DNA of 64,000 nucleotides, from assembly GCF_900188165.1 (NCBI RefSeq), contig NZ_FZOS01000003.1, positions 1 through 64,000 of the forward strand, read 5' to 3'. The translations under genes were made by a program, and so were the position numbers. How positions within the stretch are numbered: position 1 is the first letter of the stretch; the number at the start of each line of letters is the position of its first letter. Under the pieces are notes generated by a model. That model was not told the origin of the DNA. It searched no databases and saw only the letters and a program-made list of their open reading frames with translations. Positions 56,848 through 64,000 of the stretch are shown here, one piece after another. This DNA is from Edaphosphingomonas laterariae. GTDB taxonomy: Bacteria > Pseudomonadota > Alphaproteobacteria > Sphingomonadales > Sphingomonadaceae.

Positions 56848-57474
56848 ATGACTGTTTCTACCGGCGAAACTGCGCTGGCACGTACCCGCAAGGGCCGGCT
56901 GAACCCCGCCAAACTGGGTCCGCTCGGGATGTTCTTTCTGGGCTTCCTGAAGCATCCGGTGATGGTGGGATCGATCATCCCGTCGTCTAAGCGGCTGATC
57001 GACAAGATGTTGTCGCGCGTCGACTGGCAGAACACCAAGGTGTTCGTCGAATATGGCCCCGGCGTCGGCACTTTCTGCGGCCATATCCTTGAACGGATGG
57101 CACCTGATGCGACGCTGATCGCGATCGATACCAACCCCGATTTCATCGAATATCTGAGCGCGCGGATCACCGACTCGCGCTTCGTGCCCGTCAACGGATC
57201 GGCGGCGGACGTGCGCGCGATCCTTGCCGCGCAGGGCTTTGCCCACGCCGATTATGTGCTGTCGGGCCTGCCCTTTTCGACGCTGCCCGCCGGCGTTGCG
57301 CCGCGGATCGCCGGAGAGACCGCTGCCGCACTGCGCCCGGGCGGCGCGTTCCTAGTCTATCAGTTCAGCCCCAAGGTGCACGACTTCATCGCCCCGCATT
57401 TCGAGCAGATCGACCATGCGGTTGAATGGGTGAACGTGCCGCCGGCGCAGCTTTATTGGGCGTGGAAGGACTGA
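56848..57474 (+). CDS. PmtA-like phospholipid N-methyltransferase
   Basis: 208 residues from the ATG at 56848 (GGAG six bases upstream). FFLGFLKHPVMVGSIIPSSKRLIDKML near the start matches the PmtA group of SAM methyltransferases, followed by motif I VEYGPGVGTFCGHIL and NPDFIEYL. PmtA converts phosphatidylethanolamine towards phosphatidylcholine. Other members are rRNA-adenine-methylase-like proteins of unknown target. The fit to PmtA is good at the N-terminus but not proven. Confidence 0.72.
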   Translation: MTVSTGETALARTRKGRLNPAKLGPLGMFFLGFLKHPVMVGSIIPSSKRLIDKMLSRVDWQNTKVFVEYGPGVGTFCGHILERMAPDATLIAIDTNPDFIEYLSARITDSRFVPVNGSAADVRAILAAQGFAHADYVLSGLPFSTLPAGVAPRIAGETAAALRPGGAFLVYQFSPKVHDFIAPHFEQIDHAVEWVNVPPAQLYWAWKD

Positions 57475-57559
57475 ACGAAGCTGAACGCCAGCCTTCGCGC
57501 GGGTTCAGAAGCGGTTCAATCGCCCTGTGGCTTCATTCGAGGTAACATAATCCGTTACC
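57472..57559 (+). promoter_or_regulatory. TGAAC/GTTCA sites and a GGTAAC inverted repeat
   Basis: TGAAC at 57472 and 57482 (10 bases apart), GTTCA at 57503 and 57514 (11 bases apart), so two direct pairs face each other at about one-helix-turn spacing. Nearer the gene, GGTAAC-ATAATCC-GTTACC (57541-57559) stands just before the GGAG ribosome site of the next gene. These look like regulator sites; the regulator is unknown. Confidence 0.4.
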
Positions 57560-57570
57560 CGGAGTGGGAC

Positions 57571-58262
57571 ATGGGCATGTTTGCCAAGCGATTGTCGAAA
57601 ATCGGGCTGGTCGCCGTCGCGGGCCTCGGCCTCAGCGCGTGCGTCTATGACGATTATGGCTATGGCGGCGTTTCCGTCGGCTATGGCGGCGGCGGATATT
57701 ATGACGATTATTACCGGGCTATTACGGCTACCCGTCCTACGGCTGGTATGACGGCTTCTATTATCCCGGCAGTGGCTATTATGTGTACGACCGTGGCGGC
57801 CACCGGCATCGGTGGAACGACGGCCAGCGGCGTTATTGGGAACAGCGGCGGCACCATGCGGGGCGGCCCGGCGGGCCCGGCGGGCCGGGCAGGCCCGGGC
57901 GTCCGGGTGACGATCACTGGCAGGGCCGACCCGATCGTCCCGACCGCCCCGGCAATGGCTGGGCAGGCCGCCCCGACCGGCCGGATCGCCCCGATCGCGA
58001 GGATTGGCGCAAGCGCCGGGAGGCGGCGCGGGGCGAAGGCGTGTGGGGCGCGGTGCCGCGCGAGAACCGGCCGCAGATGAGCCGCCCGCCCAATGCGGGC
58101 CGCCCGCAGCAAGCGATGCCGCGTCCGTCCAGCCCGCCGCGTGCGATGTCGCGCCCGGCAGCGCCGGCGCCGCGCGCGACCCCGCCGGGTGGCCGGGCGG
58201 GGCAGGCGATTCGCGAGAGCCGGGGCCGCGAAGGCCGCAACGTCAACGCGCGTCCTGATTGA
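57571..58262 (+). pseudogene. Gly/Tyr- and Arg/Pro-rich lipoprotein, frame interrupted at 57716-57718
   Basis: The ATG at 57571 gives MGMFAKRLSKIGLVAVAGLG with lipobox LSAC (Cys24) and a Tyr/Gly-rich run ending YYDDYYR. At the GGG at 57716-57718 the sensible frame shifts by one base; adding one G continues it as GYYGYPSYGWYDGFYYPGSG, VYDRGGHRHRWNDGQRRYWE and a long Pro/Arg/Gly tail to a stop at 58262. The uninterrupted frame instead runs into low-complexity Ala/Thr sequence. Either the gene is broken or one G is missing from the sequence. Family: sphingomonad surface lipoproteins of unknown function. Confidence 0.7.
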
Positions 58263-58282
58263 GTTGGTCAGAGTGCTTTCGA

Positions 58283-58302
58283 GGCAGGTGGCATCACCTG
58301 CC
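58283..58302. other. Hairpin after the frameshifted lipoprotein gene
   Basis: An 8-bp perfect stem GGCAGGTG-GCAT-CACCTGCC, 20 bases after the stop at 58262. There is no T run. It may stabilise or end the plus-strand transcript. Confidence 0.4.
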
Positions 58303-58323
58303 GACTTGGAAAGCGCGGCAAAC

Positions 58324-58376
58324 AAAAAAACTTAGAGCTTTCGAGCCGACGCAGTTGGATCGGAACCTGCTCTAAG
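58324..58376 (-). terminator. Second minus-strand terminator-like hairpin beyond the SulP gene
   Basis: CTTAGAGC (58331-58338) pairs with GCTCTAAG (58369-58376) around a 30-base loop that can form CCGA/TCGG inside. On the minus strand it is followed by seven T. Combined with the terminator at 58445-58490 it would stop any read-through from the SulP gene, or it may be a dispersed intergenic element. Confidence 0.5.
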
Positions 58377-58398
58377 GGCGGGGGCGCGCCCGCCTCCT

Positions 58399-58424
58399 GC
58401 GATGCCGAGCTGCGCTGGCATGAC
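58399..58424. repeat. REP-like palindrome, copy 4
   Basis: GCGATGCC and GCTGGCATGAC arms are the same as in 10004-10029, with a different centre. It stands in the gap between the lipoprotein gene and the SulP gene. Confidence 0.65.
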
Positions 58425-58444
58425 ATATCGGTGACACAAAAAAG

Positions 58445-58490
58445 CCCGCCCCCTTCGCACCGGATAGCGCGAAGGGGGCGGGTGTTTTTT
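58445..58490. terminator. Bidirectional intrinsic terminator
   Basis: A perfect 14-bp stem, CCCGCCCCCTTCGC (58445-58458) with GCGAAGGGGGCGGG (58469-58482). A T6 run follows on the plus strand, and an A-run precedes it so that the minus strand also ends in T. It serves the SulP gene, whose stop is at 58494. Confidence 0.85.
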
Positions 58491-58493
58491 AGC

Positions 58494-60008
58494 TTAGTGA
58501 GCGGCCAGCATCGTGGCGAGGCGGCCCTGCGCGCCGCGGATCTCGATATCGCCGCCGCGTGCCCGCCGGCGCTGCCACCACTCGGTGAGCAGTTCGGCGC
58601 AGGTGTGATCGATCGACCGCAGCCCGCCGAGATCCATGTGGATCCGCTTGTCGGTGGGCAGCGCATCGAGCGCCGTCGACAGCTTGGGCAGCGAAACGAA
58701 GCTGGCGACGCCGGCAAGCTTCAGTTCGTGGCCATGATCATGCTCTGCCTCGGCGACGTCGAGCTTCAGCCGCTTGAGGTTGGGAATGACCTCGATGAGC
58801 GACAGGCCCAGGCCGACGAGCACGCCGGTGAGGAGATCGGTGGCCACCACCATCACCAGGGTCGCCGCCCAGATCACCGCCGGCAGCGGGCCGTGCGCGC
58901 GGAACAGGTGGCGGACATGCTGAAGGCTGACGAGCTTCCAGCCGGTGACGACGAGGATACCGCCGAGCGCGGCCATCGGGATTTCCCGCAGCAGCCACGG
59001 CAGTGCCGCGACGAGGCCGAGGATCCAGATGCCGTGCAGGACGGCCGACATCCGCGTCACGGCGCCGGCCTGCACATTGGCCGAACTGCGGACGATAACG
59101 CCCGTCATCGGCAATGCGCCGGCGGCACCGCAGAGCAGGTTGCCGACGCCCTGCGCGCGCAGTTCCCTGTTGTAATCGGTGCGTGCGCCATCGTGCATGC
59201 GATCGACGGCGGCGGCCGAAAGCAGCGTTTCGGCGCTGGCGATGAAGGCGATGGCAACCGCCGTCACCATCAGGGTCGGGCTCAGCATGCCGCTGAGATC
59301 GGCCATGGTGGGCGTGGCGATGGCCGCCACGATCGATTCCGGCACGTCGACCCGCGCCACATCGAGACCGATGAAATAAGCGGAGAGGGTGGCGACGACG
59401 ACGCCGACCAGCGCGCCCGGCAGCAGCCGGAGCGAGGCAGGGCGAAGCTTGTCCCAGGCGAGCGTGCAGCCGATGGCGACGAGGCCGATCAGCAAGGCGG
59501 GCACGGCCGGATGGCCATCCGCCGGCCACAGGCCGAGGATGCGGCCGGGGATCGCGACCAGATTTTCCAGGCCGCTGGCGAGCGGCTTGGCATCGAACAG
59601 CACATGGAACTGGCCGACGACGATCAGCACGCCGATGCCGGCGAGCATGCCGTGGACGACGGCGGGCGAGATCGCCCGGAACCAGCCACCCAGCCGGAAC
59701 ACGCCGGCGAGGAACTGGATGATGCCGGCAACGACGAGGATCGGGCCGAGCGCCGCCAGCCCGTGCCGTTGCACGATTTCAAACACGATCACCGCAAGGC
59801 CCGCGGCCGGGCCGCTGACCTGCAGTGGCGAGCCGGCCAGAAGGCCGACGACGATCCCGCCGATGATGCCGGTGATCAGTCCCTTTTCCGGTGGCACGCC
59901 GGAGGCGATGGCGATGCCCATGCAGAGGGGCATCGCGACGAGGAAGACAACGATCGACGCGGTAAGATCCCGCGCGAACCAGTTCGCCGGCACCTGCGGA
60001 TTGGCCAT
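58494..60008 (-). CDS. SulP-family anion transporter (probable bicarbonate)
   Basis: 504 residues. The SulP core begins VPANWFARDLTASIVVFLVAMP and holds GLITGIIGGIVVGLLAGSPLQVSGPAAGL and VAIAFIASAETLLSAAAVDRM. About 12-14 helices, then a C-terminal STAS domain (about 405-500, HMDLGGLRSIDHTCAELL). The carbonic anhydrase gene lies directly upstream in the transcript with 5 bases between. That pairing supports inorganic carbon uptake rather than sulfate, by inference. Confidence 0.9.
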   Translation of the reverse strand: MANPQVPANWFARDLTASIVVFLVAMPLCMGIAIASGVPPEKGLITGIIGGIVVGLLAGSPLQVSGPAAGLAVIVFEIVQRHGLAALGPILVVAGIIQFLAGVFRLGGWFRAISPAVVHGMLAGIGVLIVVGQFHVLFDAKPLASGLENLVAIPGRILGLWPADGHPAVPALLIGLVAIGCTLAWDKLRPASLRLLPGALVGVVVATLSAYFIGLDVARVDVPESIVAAIATPTMADLSGMLSPTLMVTAVAIAFIASAETLLSAAAVDRMHDGARTDYNRELRAQGVGNLLCGAAGALPMTGVIVRSSANVQAGAVTRMSAVLHGIWILGLVAALPWLLREIPMAALGGILVVTGWKLVSLQHVRHLFRAHGPLPAVIWAATLVMVVATDLLTGVLVGLGLSLIEVIPNLKRLKLDVAEAEHDHGHELKLAGVASFVSLPKLSTALDALPTDKRIHMDLGGLRSIDHTCAELLTEWWQRRRARGGDIEIRGAQGRLATMLAAH

Positions 60009-60013
60009 GGGGC

Positions 60014-60709
60014 TTACTCCGCAGCGACCAGCGGCAGCGTATCGGCGGCGCGACGCGGGCTGGCCGCGAGCGCGACCGGCAGCGGCTGATCATCGCGCAG
60101 TGGCAGGAAACGGCCGGTGGCGCCATCCAGACCCAGCACCGCACCGGCATGGATATCGACGAACCAGCCATGGAGCGCGATTTCGCCACGCGCGATGCCG
60201 GCGGCGACCGACGGGTGGGTGCGCAGATGCGCGATCTGGGCGACGATATTTTCCATGGCGACGATCCGCACGCGTTCATGCGGTTCGACATCGGGATAGC
60301 TTTCGTGCGCCACGCGCTGCGCGGCGTGCGAATGGCGCAGCCAGGCGGCGACGTTGGGCATGGTGTTCAGGCTGTCGGGATAGACCAGCGCCTTCATCGC
60401 GCCGCAATCCGAATGGCCGCAGACGATGATGTCGCGCACGCCCAGCGCCATCACGGCATATTCCACGGTCGACGAAACGCCGCCATTGGCGGTGGCGAAG
60501 GGCGGCACAATGTTTCCCGCGTTGCGGCAGACGAAGAGATCGCCCGGCTGCGCCTGCATGACATGTTCCGGCACGACGCGGGAATCGGCGCAGGAGATCA
60601 TCAGCGCCTTGGGGCTCTGCCCGTCAGAGGCGAGCTTCGAGTAAAGATCGAGATTGCTAGGGAAAACCTGCTTCTCGAAATGGAAGACGCGCCCGATCAG
60701 CTCGTTCAT
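60014..60709 (-). CDS. Beta-class carbonic anhydrase
   Basis: 231 residues. Zinc ligands and catalytic dyad are visible: Cys40, Asp42 and Arg44 in ISCADSRVVPE, and His99 and Cys102 in CGHSDCGAMKAL. It interconverts CO2 and bicarbonate in the cytoplasm. It stands 5 bases upstream of the SulP gene, so both are one operon. The C-terminal tail (about 205-231) is variable. Confidence 0.95.
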   Translation of the reverse strand: MNELIGRVFHFEKQVFPSNLDLYSKLASDGQSPKALMISCADSRVVPEHVMQAQPGDLFVCRNAGNIVPPFATANGGVSSTVEYAVMALGVRDIIVCGHSDCGAMKALVYPDSLNTMPNVAAWLRHSHAAQRVAHESYPDVEPHERVRIVAMENIVAQIAHLRTHPSVAAGIARGEIALHGWFVDIHAGAVLGLDGATGRFLPLRDDQPLPVALAASPRRAADTLPLVAAE

Positions 60710-60809
60710 CCTGTGTCTCCTTCAATTGAGGGGGTGAGACGGAATCCCACCCGATTGAGGAAGAACTTAAGGAGCCCCAGTTGCTGCGGCGCAGCGTTGG
60801 CGTAAGGAA

Positions 60810-62132
60810 TTATTGCTGATCGGGCGTCGTCTTCGGCAGCACGATTTCGGCGCGCAATCCGCCTTCCTGACGGTTGACGAGGGTGAAGCCGCCGCCTTCG
60901 CGTTCCACCATTTGCGATACGATGGCGAGGCCGAGGCCCAGCCCCTTGGTGTTCCGGCTGCGCGCCGAATCCAGCCGGGCGAAGGGCTGGAGCACGTCCG
61001 CCATCGCATGGGTGGGGATGCCGGGTCCGTTATCTTCGACGCGCAGCACGATCCGGCCCGGCCAGTCCGACAGGGTGACGCGCACGTCATCGCCATAATG
61101 GATCGCGTTTTCGATCAGGTTGTTGATCGCGCGGCGGAAACCGTGGGGGCGGACCTGGGCTTCGAGGTGATCGGGGCCGTGATAGCTGACATGGTGGCCA
61201 TGATCGGCCATGTCGTCGACCAGGGTGGTGATCAGGACCGCAAGATCGACACGGGCCGCGGCCTCCGGATCGGAATCGCCGCTGAGATAGGCGAGGACCG
61301 AGGAGATCATCTCCTCCATCTCGCCAATGTCGCGTTCCGACGTCTGGCGCAGTTCGGCGTCGCTGGACCCGTCGAGCCGGAGTTGGAGGCGGGCGAGCGG
61401 GGTGCGCAGGTCATGGCCGACGGCGGCGAGCGCCTGCGTGCGATCGGCGATCATCCGGCTGATCTGATCCTGCATGCGGTTGAATGCGCGGATGAGGTTG
61501 CGGACCTCGTTCGGGCCTTCTTCATGGACGATGACGCGTTCGCCCTTGCCCATGCTTTCGATCGCCTGGCTGAGCGTCTTGAGCGGCCGCAAGGTCAGCC
61601 GGACGAGCAGGCCGCCGACGACGGCGAGCGCGATCGCGGGCACCAGCGCGAGCACGATGCGGTTCAGCTGGAGGCCCCAGCCGGTGACCAGCCCGTGCAT
61701 CTTGAAATGGATCCAGGTGCCGTCGGCGAGCACGATTTCACCCATCACGATATCGTGCCGGCCGGGCGAGGCGAGTTGCAGTTGCAGGCCGGCATTGGCG
61801 AGCGACGGTTCCCATTCGACCACCTGATCGCGCATGTTGCGCAATTCGGCGGCCAGCGCGCGCGGTTCGGGCGCGGTGCGCTGCCAGTGGACGGTATAGC
61901 GATCGGTGGAAAGATAACGCGCGATCGCCGGCCGTTCGGTCGGCGGCCGTTCGCCGACCAGTCGCTGCACGATCACCAGATGTTCCGCGAGCCGCCGGGC
62001 CTCATCCTCCTTGATCGAGAATTCGCCCGCGCGTTCATAGAGAAGCGTGCTGGCGGCGAATTCGATCGTCACCGTCAGCAGGATGATGGCGACGATCCGG
62101 CCAAGCAGGCCGAGCGACGGACGGGTGAGCAT
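60810..62132 (-). CDS. EnvZ-like sensor histidine kinase
   Basis: 440 residues. Two membrane helices (about 11-30 and 158-178) enclose a periplasmic domain of about 125 residues. A HAMP domain follows (about 180-232), then the H-box AAVGHDLRTPLARLQLRLDG with His240, and an ATPase domain with NNLIENAIHYGDDV, VEDNGPGIP and GLGLGLAIVSQMVEREGG. The signal it senses is unknown. It is one base downstream of the response regulator gene. Confidence 0.92.
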   Translation of the reverse strand: MLTRPSLGLLGRIVAIILLTVTIEFAASTLLYERAGEFSIKEDEARRLAEHLVIVQRLVGERPPTERPAIARYLSTDRYTVHWQRTAPEPRALAAELRNMRDQVVEWEPSLANAGLQLQLASPGRHDIVMGEIVLADGTWIHFKMHGLVTGWGLQLNRIVLALVPAIALAVVGGLLVRLTLRPLKTLSQAIESMGKGERVIVHEEGPNEVRNLIRAFNRMQDQISRMIADRTQALAAVGHDLRTPLARLQLRLDGSSDAELRQTSERDIGEMEEMISSVLAYLSGDSDPEAAARVDLAVLITTLVDDMADHGHHVSYHGPDHLEAQVRPHGFRRAINNLIENAIHYGDDVRVTLSDWPGRIVLRVEDNGPGIPTHAMADVLQPFARLDSARSRNTKGLGLGLAIVSQMVEREGGGFTLVNRQEGGLRAEIVLPKTTPDQQ

Positions 62133-62133
62133 A

Positions 62134-62844
62134 TCAGATACGCGCGACGCCCGCGTTCAGCATGTATCCCACGCCGCGCACGGTGATGATCGGCGCGGGC
62201 TTGTCATCCGCGGCGAGCTTGCGGCGCAGGCGGCTGACCAGCACGTCGATGCTGCGATCGGAGGAATCTCCGATCCGCGCGCGCGACAGTTCGATCAGCC
62301 GTTCGCGCGCGATGACGCGCTGCGGGTGGCCGAGGAAGCTGGCAAGCAGATCGAATTCCGCGCCGGTGAGCGGGATCATCGCGCCGCTGCGCGAATAAAG
62401 CTCGCGCCGGGCGAAATCGACGGTCAGGCCGTCGAACTCCGCCTTGTTGGACGGAACGGCGCGGCGCTGTTCCTCGATCCCGCCGCGACGGAGCACGGCG
62501 CGGACGCGGGCGACCAGTTCGCGCGTGCTGAACGGCTTGGCGAGATAATCGTCGGCACCGAGTTCGAGCCCGACGACGCGATCGGTTTCGCTGCCGCGGG
62601 CGCTGATGAAAATGATCGGCACGGTGCTGCGCTGGCGGATCGCCTTGCACAGATCGATGCCGCTGGTGCCCGGCAGCATGATATCGAGCAGGATCAGATC
62701 GACCGGGCCTGCTTCGAACGTCGCCCACATTTCCGGCGCGGTGGCGGCGGGGCGGACGATATAGCCGTTTTCCTGCAGCGCGCGCGCCGTCAGCGTCCGC
62801 AGGGGGGGATCATCTTCGACCAAGAGAATGGTAGGCGCCGTCAT
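62134..62844 (-). CDS. OmpR-family response regulator
   Basis: 236 residues from the ATG at 62844. Receiver domain with Asp11-Asp12, phospho-acceptor Asp54 (LILLDIMLPGTSG) and Lys103 (DDYLAKPF), then a winged helix (about 140-230, with LTGAEFDLLASFLGHPQRVIARERL and SRLRRKL). It is transcribed with its kinase. The further upstream in-frame start at 62910 is less likely because receivers begin close to the first beta strand (TILLVEDD). Confidence 0.92.
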   Translation of the reverse strand: MTAPTILLVEDDPPLRTLTARALQENGYIVRPAATAPEMWATFEAGPVDLILLDIMLPGTSGIDLCKAIRQRSTVPIIFISARGSETDRVVGLELGADDYLAKPFSTRELVARVRAVLRRGGIEEQRRAVPSNKAEFDGLTVDFARRELYSRSGAMIPLTGAEFDLLASFLGHPQRVIARERLIELSRARIGDSSDRSIDVLVSRLRRKLAADDKPAPIITVRGVGYMLNAGVARI

Positions 62845-63065
62845 GACGGGCACCGCGAAGGGAACGGTGTGAGCATAGCCGACACCTAGGGACGGATCGC
62901 CAATCGTCAACGCGTGGCGGGCCGGTCAGACGCAATATTCCGACACATTGTGGCAGGGGCAACAATTCGTAACGACGCTGCGTGGGAGCGGACATATTCG
63001 GCCGCCGATCCCAAGAGGTTTGAAACGCTTGGGAAATATTTTGTAGGACTTTCGACGAGTGACGG

Positions 63066-63091
63066 AAGGGCGCGTGGGCGTGCGCGCCCTT
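63066..63091 (-). terminator. Hairpin after cobO
   Basis: A perfect 9-bp stem AAGGGCGCG with CGCGCCCTT, 11 bases beyond the cobO stop on the minus strand. Only a short T run follows (CCTTCC). Confidence 0.55.
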
Positions 63092-63102
63092 GCCGATGAA
63101 TG

Positions 63103-63705
63103 CTAGAATTCGATGCCGGCCTGCGCCTTCACGCCGTTGCGGAAGGGGTGCTTGACCATCGTCATCTCGGTCACGAGATCGGCCGCCTCGATCAGCTCGG
63201 CCGGCGCGTTGCGGCCGGTGACGACGACATGTTTCATCTCGTCCCGCGCGGTGAGCGTTTCGAGAATCTCGTCCACGGGCAGATAATCGTAGCGGAGCAC
63301 GATGTTGAGTTCGTCCGCGACGACCATGTGATAAGCGGGATCGGCGATCATGCGCTTCACCTCCTCCCACGCGGTGCGGGCGACGGCGATGTCGCGGGCG
63401 CGATCCTGCGTGTCCCAGGTGAAGCCTTCGCCCATCGGCTTGAATTCGACGAGATCGGGGAAGGCATCGAAGATCGCCTTCTCGCCCGTCGCCATCGCGC
63501 CTTTTACGAACTGGACGACGCCCACTTTCTGCCCGTGGCCCATGGCGCGCACGACCATGCCCAGCGCTGCCGTCGTCTTGCCCTTGCCCGGCCCGGTGTG
63601 GACGATCAGCAGGCCTTTTTCGCGGGTCTTGGACGCGAGGATCTTTTCGTGCGCGGCCTGCCGCTTCTTCATCTTTTCGGTGTGGCGGGCCTCGGTGTCG
63701 TCCAT
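63103..63705 (-). CDS. cobO: Cob(I)yrinic acid a,c-diamide adenosyltransferase
   Basis: 200 residues. P-loop HTGPGKGKTTAALGM (36-50; GPGKGKTT at 38-45), QFVKGAMATGE, and VVADELNIVLRYDYLPVDEI follow the CobO/BtuR family. It adds adenosine to cobalamin precursors or salvaged corrinoids. No other cobalamin gene is in the window. Confidence 0.95.
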   Translation of the reverse strand: MDDTEARHTEKMKKRQAAHEKILASKTREKGLLIVHTGPGKGKTTAALGMVVRAMGHGQKVGVVQFVKGAMATGEKAIFDAFPDLVEFKPMGEGFTWDTQDRARDIAVARTAWEEVKRMIADPAYHMVVADELNIVLRYDYLPVDEILETLTARDEMKHVVVTGRNAPAELIEAADLVTEMTMVKHPFRNGVKAQAGIEF

Positions 63706-63749
63706 GCGCTTCGCTCCTGCAACCAGCGGGCGGCGCCTGCCTTCATGGA

Positions 63750-64000
63750 TCAGGAGGCGCCGAAACCCAGCTTGCGGCGCGTGGCATAAACGCCGGCGAC
63801 GAACAACAGCCAGGGTAGGCCGACGATGACGGCGATGTTCCAGAACTCCGTATCGAACGCCATGGTGACGAGGACCGCGAGCAGCACGGCGAGCGCCGCC
63901 AGCTGGAGGACCGGGAAACAGGGCGCGCGGACGGGCAGGTGCGGTTCACCCACCCGCTGCGCGCGGAAACGCAAATGGGTGAAGAGGATCGCGATCCAGG
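63750..64000 (-). CDS. Amino-acid permease, C-terminal part (runs off the window)
   Basis: The frame is open to the window edge: WIAILFTHLRFRAQRVGEPH, then FPVLQLAALAVLLAVLVTMAF and FWNIAVIVGLPWLLFVAGVY, ending RKLGFGAS. The HLRFR loop and the two last helices match APC-superfamily amino-acid permeases (GABA or aromatic amino-acid type). Only about 83 residues are seen; the rest lies beyond 64000. Confidence 0.7.
   Translation of the reverse strand, partial: WIAILFTHLRFRAQRVGEPHLPVRAPCFPVLQLAALAVLLAVLVTMAFDTEFWNIAVIVGLPWLLFVAGVYATRRKLGFGAS

Noticed and set aside
57783-58262. Independent Arg/Pro-rich gene starting at 57783
   Set aside because: It is better read as the 3' part of the lipoprotein begun at 57571, joined by one missing base.
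1-64000. tRNA, rRNA, riboswitch or CRISPR genes
   Set aside because: Scanning the gaps by eye gave no cloverleaf, no rRNA-like sequence, no repeat-spacer array and no riboswitch consensus. A covariance search could still find short ones.

Overview
The window is high-GC, tightly packed chromosomal DNA from an alphaproteobacterium, most probably of the order Sphingomonadales. This rests on the trp operon led by a PpiD-like foldase, a CckA-type hybrid kinase, HdaA, a recA gene behind a GTTC-N7-GTTC SOS box, and many small lipoproteins of sphingomonad type. No rRNA, tRNA, CRISPR array or prophage was found. The assignment is from memory of gene families, not from a search.

Layout. 1-1990: an edge of accessory DNA with an IS5-type transposase remnant, a DUF202 membrane protein with nine heptads, and a lipoprotein gene broken at a T9 run. 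1993-8636 (minus): foldase, trpE, a small membrane protein, trpG, trpD, trpC and moaC, with mostly 1-4 base overlaps; tpiA diverges from it. 9500-11250: two small accessory units (a decayed GIY-YIG gene between 26-bp perfect inverted repeats, and a DUF4241-like gene) that share boundary sequences with the unit at 1153-1988. 11249-15221: purM-purN-yjbR (minus) diverging from a DUF2066 gene and hdaA. 15240-24546: ppk1, ppx, an I78 inhibitor, a Coq4-like protein, rnd, aspS and ppk2. 24650-26379: a radical SAM plus methyltransferase pair that looks foreign. 26364-36924: greB, a lytic transglycosylase, dapA, smpB, DUF2062, cckA, a D-aminoacylase-like amidohydrolase, a receiver protein and recA. 36932-45470: an arginase-family enzyme, a two-subunit CoA transferase, a ThDP enzyme, two nucleotidyltransferases and small envelope proteins. 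45526-50810: DUF1489, mgtE, a DHA2 exporter, a flavin monooxygenase-like protein and a cyclophilin. 50993-55136: a lipoprotein, a LysR regulator with a 31-bp palindromic operator, a leader carrying an intrinsic terminator, and a Cdc48-like double AAA ATPase. 55157-64000: an MFS exporter, an ABM protein, a PmtA-like methyltransferase, a frameshifted lipoprotein, a SulP/carbonic anhydrase pair, an EnvZ/OmpR-like pair, cobO and the end of an amino-acid permease gene.

How it works together. Most genes are housekeeping: tryptophan and purine synthesis, polyphosphate turnover (PPK1, PPX and PPK2 all present), translation quality control (SmpB), RNA processing, DNA repair, cell-cycle control (CckA, HdaA) and inorganic carbon supply (SulP with beta-carbonic anhydrase). 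The less explained parts are (i) the cassette-like units with shared left and right ends, (ii) the LysR / palindrome / terminated leader / Cdc48 locus, (iii) the radical SAM-methyltransferase island, and (iv) three disrupted small genes, two of which could be sequencing errors or phase-variable tracts.
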